Under the pieces are notes generated by a model. That model saw nothing but the letters and a program-made list of their open reading frames with translations. It made no database searches and was not told where the DNA came from. From Amphritea sp. (GTDB lineage: Bacteria; Pseudomonadota; Gammaproteobacteria; Pseudomonadales; Balneatricaceae), in contig NZ_JADGEW010000013.1 of assembly GCF_016744155.1 (NCBI RefSeq), positions 1 through 64,000 of the forward strand: a stretch of 64,000 nucleotides of DNA, in the 5' to 3' direction. The position numbers and the translations under genes were made by a program. Numbering within the stretch: position 1 is the first letter of the stretch; each line of letters starts with the position of its first letter. Of the stretch, positions 36,995-44,792 are shown piece by piece.

Positions 36995-37308
36995 TGTTGC
37001 CACCTTTCAACTATGGCTTTCAATTGTGCCACTTGTGCTTTAGTTAAGTTGTCTTGCTTGCCCTTAGGATATACATACAACATGCGAATATGATGGTCAT
37101 CAACTACCCAATAGTAGATTACGCGTATACCACCACTTTTCCCCGTCCCTTGTACACTCCAGCGGATTTTCCGAAGCCCGCCGGATTCTTTTATCAGATC
37201 CCCTGAAGCTGGACGACTTATAAGCACTTCCTGGAGGTTTTTATATTCGTCATCACTCAGCATCTCTTTAATGAGCTTTGTGAATACAGCGGTTTCTACA
37301 ATAACCAT
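36991..37308 (-). CDS. RelE/HigB-type toxin
   Basis: 105 residues of the RelE/ParE superfamily: VFTKLIKEMLSDDEYKNLQ, GLRKIRWSVQGTGKSGGIRVIYYW and MLYVYPKGKQDNLT carry the conserved Arg and Tyr residues and the basic strand of ribosome-dependent mRNA interferases. It is the first gene of the pair. The module stands alone among repeats with no plasmid or phage genes, as is common for chromosomal addiction modules. Confidence 0.9.
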   Translation of the reverse strand: MVIVETAVFTKLIKEMLSDDEYKNLQEVLISRPASGDLIKESGGLRKIRWSVQGTGKSGGIRVIYYWVVDDHHIRMLYVYPKGKQDNLTKAQVAQLKAIVERWQQ

Positions 37309-37562
37309 TTATTCTCCATTTATTATACGCCAATGGCGTACCACTATCCATGCTCGAAAGTCGACAGGGTAAGAGTCATTGATTTAATCGTAAACAAGCG
37401 TATAGACATGCCTGGCAATACTTACAAAAGGCATAGTAGAGATGAGACAGTAAAGTAAAAGTTGTGAACATCGCGATCTCCCTTAAGACAAAAACGAGAA
37501 TGCCCAATGCACCCTTAGCAGGGTGTCGTAGCGCACCAACGTTTCTTACAAATCCCTTTGTT

Positions 37563-37773
37563 TCTAATGTTTTGCACTGAACTGCAAAACACGCCTTATC
37601 TAACGATAAACCAGCATAACTGCTGGGATTGAAAAATAAAACTATATACAAACAACCCTCTTACAAAGCATTTAACTTAAACGCTTGCCGTTAAATGTAT
37701 TAAGAAAGTTCTTGCGAGCAACGGGCAAGTCATGTTTTTTTTTGTGACGTTCGAACTACGAGCTACGGCTTTT
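37563..37773. repeat. Direct repeat C, right copy, bordering the toxin-antitoxin module
   Basis: Diverged copy of 36486-36706 in the same orientation (shared blocks: TAATGTTTTGCA, AAAACACGCCTTATCTAACG, TTAACTTAAACGCTTGCC, TGACGTTCGAACTACGAGC, TACGGCTTTT). With the left copy it frames the toxin-antitoxin genes. The rest of 37309-37778 contains no supported gene. Confidence 0.78.
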
Positions 37774-37778
37774 AAAAA

Positions 37779-39308
37779 CTAACCCGCCTCAACCCGATTA
37801 CGCCCCTGCTCCTTCGCGCGATAAAGCGCTTTATCAACACGGGCGATAACCGCATCTGCTTTTTCAGTATCTTCATGAACCACGACACCTAAGCTGGCAT
37901 TGAGCTGCTGTTTTTCAGGAAATTCGTATTCCTCAACTCGCTTTCTTAGTTGCTCCGCCAGTTTCTTACCACCCTGCAGATCGGTATCAGGGCAGATGAT
38001 GAGAAACTCTTCGCCGCCCCAGCGCCCGACAATATCAGTTTCACGAATAGCACTGGCTATCAAAGAAGAGAACGCTTTTAGTACTTCATCACCAACAAGA
38101 TGACCAAAGCGGTCATTCACTAGTTTGAAGTTGTCGATATCTAACAAGATAATGGAAAAGTCATTTTTCGTGCGTTTAGATCGTTTGATGGCATAAGACA
38201 GATCTTCATCCAGCTTAAGGCGATTGTAAATTCCCGTGAGAGCGTCAGTGATCGACTGCCGCTTGAACATCTTATTCTGTTCTTCAAGTTGCGCCTTCAC
38301 ATCATTTAAATCTTTAAGCGTATCGAGAATTTTCCTGTTCGCTTTGGCTAGATAACGGTTCCAATACAGCGAGACAACCAGCACTGTTCCTAGTATCAAT
38401 AAAGTCAGCCATAGCAAAGTATAGTCTGTGACCTTCTCAATCGTAATGGCTATCCATTTATCACGAATGCTTTGCCCTTCTTTCGGATCGAGATGCAGAA
38501 CCGCCTTTTCAAACGCGCTACCCAGTAACGGCTCATCATTACGCGTGGCAACCGATAACTCATATCGAAGGGGTAAGCTGCCGGTAACCGCCAGTTTATT
38601 CAGATTAAGAGACTGTATGGCAAAAGCTACGGCACCTTGTGCGCCGATATAGCCAAAGACCTCACCTTCATACACAAGCTCCATCGCCTGGATATTATTT
38701 TTGACTTCGACCAGCACAACACTGGGGTAACGCTGCCTGAGTTTATCGATCGCGATATCACCTTTTATCACCGCAAACTGAGTCCCTGCGCCCTCTAGGC
38801 TCTCCTCAACAAAAATCCGGTCATAACGGGTAACAACCGCTAAAGGCAGATAAAAATAGGGAGTCGTAAAATCCAGAAATGATTTACGTTTTTCACTGGC
38901 ATTAATCTGAGAAACCACATCACATTCGCGACTCTTTGCCTTACTGATCAGGTCATTCCAGTCCTGAACTTCAGGCACAACCATCTCGACAGCCAGCATG
39001 CGTGAAAAAATATCAAAGTAATCTTTCGATAGCCCAGCATGTTGCCTGTCTCCATCCACCCCATCAAAAGGTAGGCGATCTGGGTCAACACAAACACGTA
39101 GCACTTTCTTAGTTTTTAAGTAGTCTCGTTCGGCCTGGGTCAGCCCAATATCATCAGTAGTCTGGGCAGCAGTCGCGTTCATGGCTAATAAGAACACGCC
39201 CGCAAATAAGGTAATGAAAAGCCCTTTAGCGGCTTTCCTTGGGCGAATGTTTATGTACAAAACTGTTCCTTTGACCTGTATTCCAGGTCCTAGTTTGTAA
39301 ATTAGCAT
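37779..39308 (-). CDS. Diguanylate cyclase with periplasmic binding-protein sensor domain
   Basis: 509 residues. A membrane segment near 28-48 is followed by a periplasmic SBP_bac_3 (amino-acid-binding-like) domain at about 65-295 (VLRVCVDPDRLPFDG, TTPYFYLPLAVVTR), a second membrane segment at about 303-322, a coiled segment and a C-terminal GGDEF domain with an intact GGEEF active site (WGGEEF) and the GIYNRL start motif. It should make c-di-GMP in response to a small periplasmic ligand. No cognate partner gene is adjacent. A start nearer the first membrane segment is possible. Confidence 0.88.
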   Translation of the reverse strand: MLIYKLGPGIQVKGTVLYINIRPRKAAKGLFITLFAGVFLLAMNATAAQTTDDIGLTQAERDYLKTKKVLRVCVDPDRLPFDGVDGDRQHAGLSKDYFDIFSRMLAVEMVVPEVQDWNDLISKAKSRECDVVSQINASEKRKSFLDFTTPYFYLPLAVVTRYDRIFVEESLEGAGTQFAVIKGDIAIDKLRQRYPSVVLVEVKNNIQAMELVYEGEVFGYIGAQGAVAFAIQSLNLNKLAVTGSLPLRYELSVATRNDEPLLGSAFEKAVLHLDPKEGQSIRDKWIAITIEKVTDYTLLWLTLLILGTVLVVSLYWNRYLAKANRKILDTLKDLNDVKAQLEEQNKMFKRQSITDALTGIYNRLKLDEDLSYAIKRSKRTKNDFSIILLDIDNFKLVNDRFGHLVGDEVLKAFSSLIASAIRETDIVGRWGGEEFLIICPDTDLQGGKKLAEQLRKRVEEYEFPEKQQLNASLGVVVHEDTEKADAVIARVDKALYRAKEQGRNRVEAG

Positions 39309-39402
39309 TAGAGGAGTGTAACAATTATCGTTTAGTTTTTTTGAGCTTTGAACCTCATTCTAGGCAGTAGATAGAAACCATTGAGTAGAACCACGATTTC
39401 CC

Positions 39403-39496
39403 TACAACGCATTTAACTTAAACGCTTATCATTAGGCTTTGAGCGAGCCGCGAGCAAGTCACGCTCTTTGTGACGTTCGAACTACGAGCTACGGCT
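39403..39496. repeat. Truncated third copy of repeat C
   Basis: Runs from TTTAACTTAAACGCTTATC through the family-B end (TGACGTTCGAACTACGAGCTACGGCTTT split over 39471-39498) and is followed directly by a fragment of the antitoxin gene. Same orientation as the other two copies. Confidence 0.8.
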
Positions 39497-39529
39497 TTAT
39501 ATACTCAGTGCTTTAAGCGCATGTTCTGG
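39497..39529 (-). pseudogene. 3' remnant of a second HigA-like antitoxin gene
   Basis: 33 bp encode P-E-H-A-L-K-A-L-S-I-stop on the minus strand, matching the last ten codons of the intact antitoxin at 36704 except for the final residue (Ala there). It keeps the same junction with repeat C as the intact gene, then breaks off abruptly at CTTCTTTGGGACA, the left flank of repeat family A. The rest of the module is lost. Confidence 0.85.
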
Positions 39530-39578
39530 CTTCTTTGGGACAGATCTATTTTCCCAAAAACATTCTCTGGTCTTCCCC

Positions 39579-39656
39579 CTCTGTGTTCTCTGTGGCCTCA
39601 GTGGTAAAACTGCTTTTTAAACATCATGCACCACAGAGGACACCGAGGTCACAGAG
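39579..39656. repeat. Dispersed palindromic repeat, family A copy 3
   Basis: 78 bp, nearly identical to copies 1 and 2 (ACATCATGC in place of ACCTCATGC in the loop). The region after it (to 39791) parallels the sequence after copy 1, so copies 1 and 3 belong to a composite repeat of about 230-250 bp. Confidence 0.88.
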
Positions 39657-39730
39657 AAAAACCAAGGATTCAAAGCCTGAATAAATAAGTCAGAGTAATT
39701 GATGTAAGCCAACACTTTTCTCCCGGCAAC

Positions 39731-39791
39731 TTTAACGCTTTTTCAAGCAAGCGACGCAGTCGCATCAAGCTACGAACAACAAGCTACGGCT
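39731..39791. repeat. Dispersed repeat, family B' copy (plus orientation)
   Basis: AACGCTTTTTCAAGCAAGCG, GACGCAGTCGCATCAAGC and CAAGCTACGGCTG parallel the copy at 36260. It ends at the stop codon of the LuxR-type response regulator. Confidence 0.75.
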
Positions 39792-39793
39792 GT

Positions 39794-40714
39794 TTATTCG
39801 TGACTGGCAATCAGCCTTAACGCCACCCCCGCCGCCGCGGTTCGGTTCTCTACAGAAAGTTTAGGGAAGATCTGTTCCAGGTGTTTATTGATTGTCCGCG
39901 GGCTGATTTCCAGAATCTCGGCGATCTCTCGGTTGGTTTTACCGTTCGCCAGCCAGAACAGCACTTCGGCTTCCCGTTCGGTCAGGTCCAGTTCCTGTTT
40001 TAACAGTTCAGCACCGGTGGGCTTTTTGCCATCGATAAGCTGCATCAAGACTTCACCGTTGCTCTGATAGCCGATGAGTTTAAGTGTCAGTGGGTATTGC
40101 AGATCTCGCACCAACATCCGGTCTTGTTCAGCGGGGGTATGAGCCAGCCAGCTACGGATCTGGGGTAACAGGCACTCAGCCTGAATCTGCTCAGTCACCT
40201 CAGCTCGGGTGAGTAGAGAGTAGGCTCTCGGCGTCGCCCAGCGAATCTGCCCCTCTCCTACCGTCAGCAGATGCTGACCTGTACTGTCTAAAGCGCTGTG
40301 AACACTGCTGGTTTGGCGGGCATTACTCAGATGAACACGGATGCGGGCCAGTAACTCATTTGGGCTGATCGGCTTCGTCAGGTAATCTACACCGCCGGAA
40401 TCCAGCCCCCGGACAATATCGTCGGTATCGGTCAGGCCGGTCATAAAGACGACCGGAATGGTCGCCAGGTCTGGGTCGGCTTTAAGCTGTTTACAGGTTT
40501 CAAAGCCATCCATCACCGGCATGACCGCATCCATCAGAATAATATCGGGTCGGATTCGCTTACAGATCGTCAACGCCTGACGCCCCTCAAGTGCCACCAG
40601 AATATCCAGCCCGGCACCTTCCAGCACATCGTTAATCAAACTCAGTGCATTAGGCGAATCATCCACCACCAGCACCACATCATTTCGCACCGATCCTTTC
40701 TCTCTCATATTCAT
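39794..40714 (-). CDS. LuxR-type response regulator partnered with the permease-fused kinase
   Basis: 306 residues. The receiver domain has the acid pocket VVDDS (18-20), phosphoacceptor Asp62 (LMDAVMPVMDG), and KPIS Lys. A linker of about 90 residues leads to a C-terminal LuxR helix-turn-helix (LTEREAEVLFWLANGKTNREIA, ISPRTINKHLEQI). It follows the hybrid kinase gene by 13 bp on the same strand and should be its output regulator. Target genes are not identifiable from sequence. Confidence 0.92.
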   Translation of the reverse strand: MNMREKGSVRNDVVLVVDDSPNALSLINDVLEGAGLDILVALEGRQALTICKRIRPDIILMDAVMPVMDGFETCKQLKADPDLATIPVVFMTGLTDTDDIVRGLDSGGVDYLTKPISPNELLARIRVHLSNARQTSSVHSALDSTGQHLLTVGEGQIRWATPRAYSLLTRAEVTEQIQAECLLPQIRSWLAHTPAEQDRMLVRDLQYPLTLKLIGYQSNGEVLMQLIDGKKPTGAELLKQELDLTEREAEVLFWLANGKTNREIAEILEISPRTINKHLEQIFPKLSVENRTAAAGVALRLIASHE

Positions 40715-40727
40715 AGGTTCTCACTCA

Positions 40728-43700
40728 TTAGCCCTGAGCCTCCAGATAGGTCACAAGCTTATCAAACAGGAAGTTTTCACTGAGCTCTCGCAGATGAGCC
40801 AACGCCCCTGTGGATAGTATTTCCAGCCCTTCAATCTCTTTCAGACACTGCATCACGCCTTTGCGATAACCCAGTTCGGCGCAGTTTTTTAGCTCAAGTA
40901 TCAGCGGATGGTCCGGCTGGCTGATCGCCATGTCCTCTTTAAGAAACACTTCAACCGCATCCTCAGCTATCTTGTCAGTCCGGCGTTCACCCGATGCCAG
41001 CTTGTCTGGCACAATCGCTTTCAGCGGTTCCGACTCGCCCCGGTAGATCCACTTCAGTTCCAAATACTTGCCTAAGGTTTCCAGCAGATGATGGTTAGCC
41101 ACCGGCTTCACCAGATAGTCATCGTAACTATCGTGCCCCTCATCTTTAGCCGACAGCTCACGGGCATCGGCCGACAACATCACAATCTTGCCGGGTACTT
41201 TGCGCTGACGAAGAATACTCGCCAACTGCAAACCGGACATGCCCGGCATGGAGATATCCAGCAGGAACAGATCTGGTTCCGTCTTTTGCAACAAAACTAA
41301 ACAGCTATCCGCATCCGGGGCTTCCATAATATTGAACCCAAGCGGCATCAGAATATCAGCCAACAAGCCACGCAATACCGGGTCATCATCCACCAGGCAG
41401 AGCGTCCGCTTATAGCCTTCGTAACCGATGATGCGACGTTCTTGCAACAGCGGAGTTAACTCTTCGCTACTCACCCAGGGCAGCATCATCGAGACCTTGA
41501 AACAACTCCCCTGCCCCGGCTTACTCTCAACCTGCAGGTCGCCCCCCATAATCTCGGTCAGCAGTTTAACAATGGTCAGCCCCAGGCCTGTGCCCGGAAG
41601 GTGGGCAGTGTCTCGGTTACGAATTCGTTCAAAGGGCGCAAAGATCCGCTGCATCTGATACTCATCGATACCCGGGCCGGTGTCCCGGATGGCAAACTCC
41701 GCCACCTGATTCCGATAATGAATGTCAAAATCAACCCGGCCACTCGGGGTATATTTGATCGCGTTGGAAAGTAGATTAATCAGAATCTGCCGCAAGCGCT
41801 TCTCATCGGTGACGATACGTTGCGGCAAAGGGTTGGCGATGTGACAGTTAAATTCAATGCCTTTCTGTAACGCCTGCATACGGAACATCTCTGCCAGCTG
41901 TTCGATCAACTCCGGCAGGTTTACCTGATTACGATAGAGATCTAAGCGCCCCGCTTCGATCTTAGAGATATCCAGCAAACCCTCGATCAAGTCCGTTAGA
42001 TAAAGACCACTGCGATGGATAATATCCAGGCCCCGCTGTTCATCTTCCTGTAACTCTGTACGTTCACGCAACAACTGTGCATAACCCAGTATCGATTGCA
42101 GCGGCGTACGCAATTCATGACTAATACCCGACAGATAGCGACTTTTAGCAGCATTAGCCCGCTCAGCCAACTCTTTTGCCTGCTGCAATTCAAGGTCGGT
42201 TTTCTCGTGGGCATCGATCTCTCGAGTCAGCTTCATGGTCTGCCGGTTGGATTCCTGCTGGGCCACTACCCGACTTTCATGAGTCAGCAAAAACAGCCAG
42301 GTCACTACCCCAGAGGCGATAAACAGGGTGAAAAACAGTGTCCAGATTGTTTGTAACACCAGCGCCGTTTCCTCCGGGGTTTCCGGTGCTAATTGACGGA
42401 ATATCACCGCCAGTAAGGCACCCAACACCAGATTCACCACCAGCAACAAGGCCACGAATTTTCCCAAACGGGAACTGACCAGTTTCACCGCCCGCCGAGG
42501 TAGAAGCAGATGAAGCATCTCCATTACCTGTCGGGAAAGCCGCGCCTTAGGTTTGCAGTTATCCAGACAGCGCACATCCAGCGAACAACAGAGGGAGCAG
42601 ATCGGCAGATCATAGGCGGGACAATAGCTCATATCCTCCCGCTCAAAATCATTCTCACAGATACCACAGGTGACGATACTGACACCGCCGGTGTGGCCAG
42701 TAACCGGCACCAGACGAATATACCGGTTCAAGTCTTCGTTGGTACGGGCAATATAGTAACGCCCACCGGTCAGCCAGGCGATCAGCGGCACACAAACAAA
42801 ACAGCTCGTCAGGCTAACAAAATGACAAAGATTGCGGGCTTCTTCGCCAAACAGGCCCAGATAACTCAACATTCCCAGTGTCGTTGAGATCACCATCGAC
42901 CCCATACCGACCGGGTTGATGTCATACAGATGGCCCCGTTTAAACTCGATGCCGGGCGGGCTCAGCCCCAGCGGCTTATTGATCAACAGGTCCGCCGACA
43001 ATGACGCCAGCCAACTGATCGCAATAATGGCGAATATGCCCAGAATCGCTTCCAATGCCTGATAGATGCCCAGTTCCATCAGTATCAGGGCGATGGTCAC
43101 ATTAAACACCAGCCAGACCACCCGCCCCGGGTGGCTGTGGGTCAGTCGGGAAAAGAAGTTCGACCAGGCGATTGATCCAGCATAGGCGTTGGTGACATTG
43201 ATCTTCATCTGACAGACCACCACCATCAATGCCGCCAACAACAGTGCGATCTCGGGTGAACCGGTCATCAGCTGAAACACCCGCTGATACATATAGGTGG
43301 GATCTGATGCTTCCTGAACACTCATTCCCTGGGTGATTGCCAGATAGGCGAGAAAGGAACCCAAGAGCATTTTGATCATCCCGGTAAACACCCAACCAGG
43401 GCCGGCCATAATCAGCCAGAACCACCACTGACGCTTATTCTCTTCGGTTTTCTCCGGCATAAATCGCAGATAATCCACCTGCTCGCCTATCTGTGCAAAC
43501 AGCGCAAAGAACACCGATACCGCGGCGCCAAACATAATGATGTCAAACTCACCGCTGGCGGTTGCAGCCATACCCGGGCTAAACTCAGTCCAGCCCTGCA
43601 AACTATCAAATTCGTACCAGAGCACCACCACTATTGCCGCCAGTTGCAACGCCACCCAGAGATTATGTGTCCCCACCTGGAACCGGCTAATCGCCGTTAT

Positions 43701-44201
43701 ACCGTGGGTAACGATAGGGATAACCGCCACGGCACAAAGCAGATAACCCACCGCCAGTGGAATACCAAACAACGCTTTCAGCGCAGAGGCCAAAATCGCC
43801 GCCTCAATGGCAAAGAAGATAAAGGTGAACGAGGCGTAAATCAGAGACGTCAGCGTAGAACCCAGATAACCAAACCCCGCGCCCCGGGTCAGCAGGTCGA
43901 TATCCAACCCGTGTTTGGCAGAGTAGTAAGCGATAGGAAACCCGGTGATAAACAACACCACACAGACCGCCAGCATCGCAATCACAGTATTCGTAAAGCC
44001 ATAACTCAGGGTGACCGCTGCTGCCAACCCCTCAAGTGCCAGAAATGAAGCCGCCCCCAGCGCGGTTTTACCCACCCGGGAGATACTCATATGACGCCCT
44101 TTACGCGCGGTGAAACGAAGCGCGTAATCCTCCAGCGTCTGATCAGCAACCCACTTATTATAATGGCGTCGCACTTTAAGGATTTTCTGGAAAGCTGGCA
44201 T
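40728..44201 (-). CDS. Hybrid histidine kinase with N-terminal NCS1-like permease and cysteine-rich linker
   Basis: 1157 residues. Residues 1-480 form a twelve-segment permease resembling NCS1 purine/cytosine/hydantoin transporters (about 30-410: SYGFTNTVIAML, TRGAGFGYLGST). Residues 505-550 hold eight cysteines (C512, C515, C527, C535, C538, C539, C545, C549) in a CxxC...CxxCC pattern. Two more membrane segments (585-602, 617-640) follow, then a coiled coil, HisKA with phospho-His695 (SHELRTP), an HATPase domain (LINLLSNAIKYT, DTGPGID, GTGLGL), a receiver domain (LLDISMPGMSG) and a short C-terminal tail that may be a phosphotransfer module. It is likely to sense a transported solute, and the LuxR-type regulator gene follows it. 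Confidence 0.88.
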   Translation of the reverse strand: MPAFQKILKVRRHYNKWVADQTLEDYALRFTARKGRHMSISRVGKTALGAASFLALEGLAAAVTLSYGFTNTVIAMLAVCVVLFITGFPIAYYSAKHGLDIDLLTRGAGFGYLGSTLTSLIYASFTFIFFAIEAAILASALKALFGIPLAVGYLLCAVAVIPIVTHGITAISRFQVGTHNLWVALQLAAIVVVLWYEFDSLQGWTEFSPGMAATASGEFDIIMFGAAVSVFFALFAQIGEQVDYLRFMPEKTEENKRQWWFWLIMAGPGWVFTGMIKMLLGSFLAYLAITQGMSVQEASDPTYMYQRVFQLMTGSPEIALLLAALMVVVCQMKINVTNAYAGSIAWSNFFSRLTHSHPGRVVWLVFNVTIALILMELGIYQALEAILGIFAIIAISWLASLSADLLINKPLGLSPPGIEFKRGHLYDINPVGMGSMVISTTLGMLSYLGLFGEEARNLCHFVSLTSCFVCVPLIAWLTGGRYYIARTNEDLNRYIRLVPVTGHTGGVSIVTCGICENDFEREDMSYCPAYDLPICSLCCSLDVRCLDNCKPKARLSRQVMEMLHLLLPRRAVKLVSSRLGKFVALLLVVNLVLGALLAVIFRQLAPETPEETALVLQTIWTLFFTLFIASGVVTWLFLLTHESRVVAQQESNRQTMKLTREIDAHEKTDLELQQAKELAERANAAKSRYLSGISHELRTPLQSILGYAQLLRERTELQEDEQRGLDIIHRSGLYLTDLIEGLLDISKIEAGRLDLYRNQVNLPELIEQLAEMFRMQALQKGIEFNCHIANPLPQRIVTDEKRLRQILINLLSNAIKYTPSGRVDFDIHYRNQVAEFAIRDTGPGIDEYQMQRIFAPFERIRNRDTAHLPGTGLGLTIVKLLTEIMGGDLQVESKPGQGSCFKVSMMLPWVSSEELTPLLQERRIIGYEGYKRTLCLVDDDPVLRGLLADILMPLGFNIMEAPDADSCLVLLQKTEPDLFLLDISMPGMSGLQLASILRQRKVPGKIVMLSADARELSAKDEGHDSYDDYLVKPVANHHLLETLGKYLELKWIYRGESEPLKAIVPDKLASGERRTDKIAEDAVEVFLKEDMAISQPDHPLILELKNCAELGYRKGVMQCLKEIEGLEILSTGALAHLRELSENFLFDKLVTYLEAQG

Positions 44202-44383
44202 AAACTCCTGACTTCATCCTTTAAAACAATTACATCTAATCGCACAAATTTAGTGCGAATAAATCCCGGCAGTGCACATCTGCGCACCACAACAGAGCCT
44301 ATATAACTGTTTTTCCGTAAACCGGGCTTTAATAAGGGTTTAGATTGCAGGGTTTGTGCCAGACGGAGGGGAAAGGCTGAGAA

Positions 44384-44654
44384 GTGGCTCGACGCGACTG
44401 CGTCGCTTGCTCGAAAAAGCGTGAAGAGCCGACCTAGGACGGGGCAAATTTTGTAGGAGTGACGCTGGCATGCCCTTTGGTTGCTCGACACAATAGATCA
44501 CCGCTCTAATTAATCTCGGTGCCCTCGGTGTTCTCTGTGGTGACATTCTTTTTAAAGATCATTCCTACCACTGAGGACACCGAGAACACGAAGGTAAAAC
44601 TGAGACGTTACTCGTTGTTCGTGGCTAGACGCGACTGCGTCGCTTGCTCGAAAA
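44384..44654. repeat. Repeat cluster: two inverted B' copies around a divergent family-A element
   Basis: 44384-44422 and 44606-44654 each contain GACGCGACTGCGTCGCTTGC followed by TCGAAAA, the reverse complement of the B' copies at 36260 and 39731. Between them, at about 44520-44597, lies a diverged family-A palindrome (TCGGTGTTCTCTGTGGTGAC and ACCACTGAGGACACCGAG arms). The remaining 44202-44792 sequence has no supported gene. Confidence 0.75.
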
Positions 44655-44792
44655 GGAGGGGCTAGTTCAACTTGAGTTAGCGTTTAGGGGATGGGCCTGA
44701 GGCTATTACTGACTTAAACAGATCATTTTATAAATCAATTCTGACCCGAGTCATCAAGGACAACAAAAATCGATAAATATTGAGTAGACAGA

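Noticed and set aside
37376-37651. 91-residue ORF on the minus strand
   Set aside because: It lies in repeat C and repeat-like sequence (GALRHPA type), has no good start site and no recognisable fold.
37563-37773. Integron attC-like recombination sites around the toxin-antitoxin genes
   Set aside because: I could not find paired RYYYAAC and GTTRRRY boxes, and no integrase is present; the shared sequence is simply a longer direct repeat.
44087-44491. 134-residue ORF spanning the kinase gene start and the repeats
   Set aside because: Partly inside the kinase gene in another frame and partly in repeat sequence, with no homology signal.
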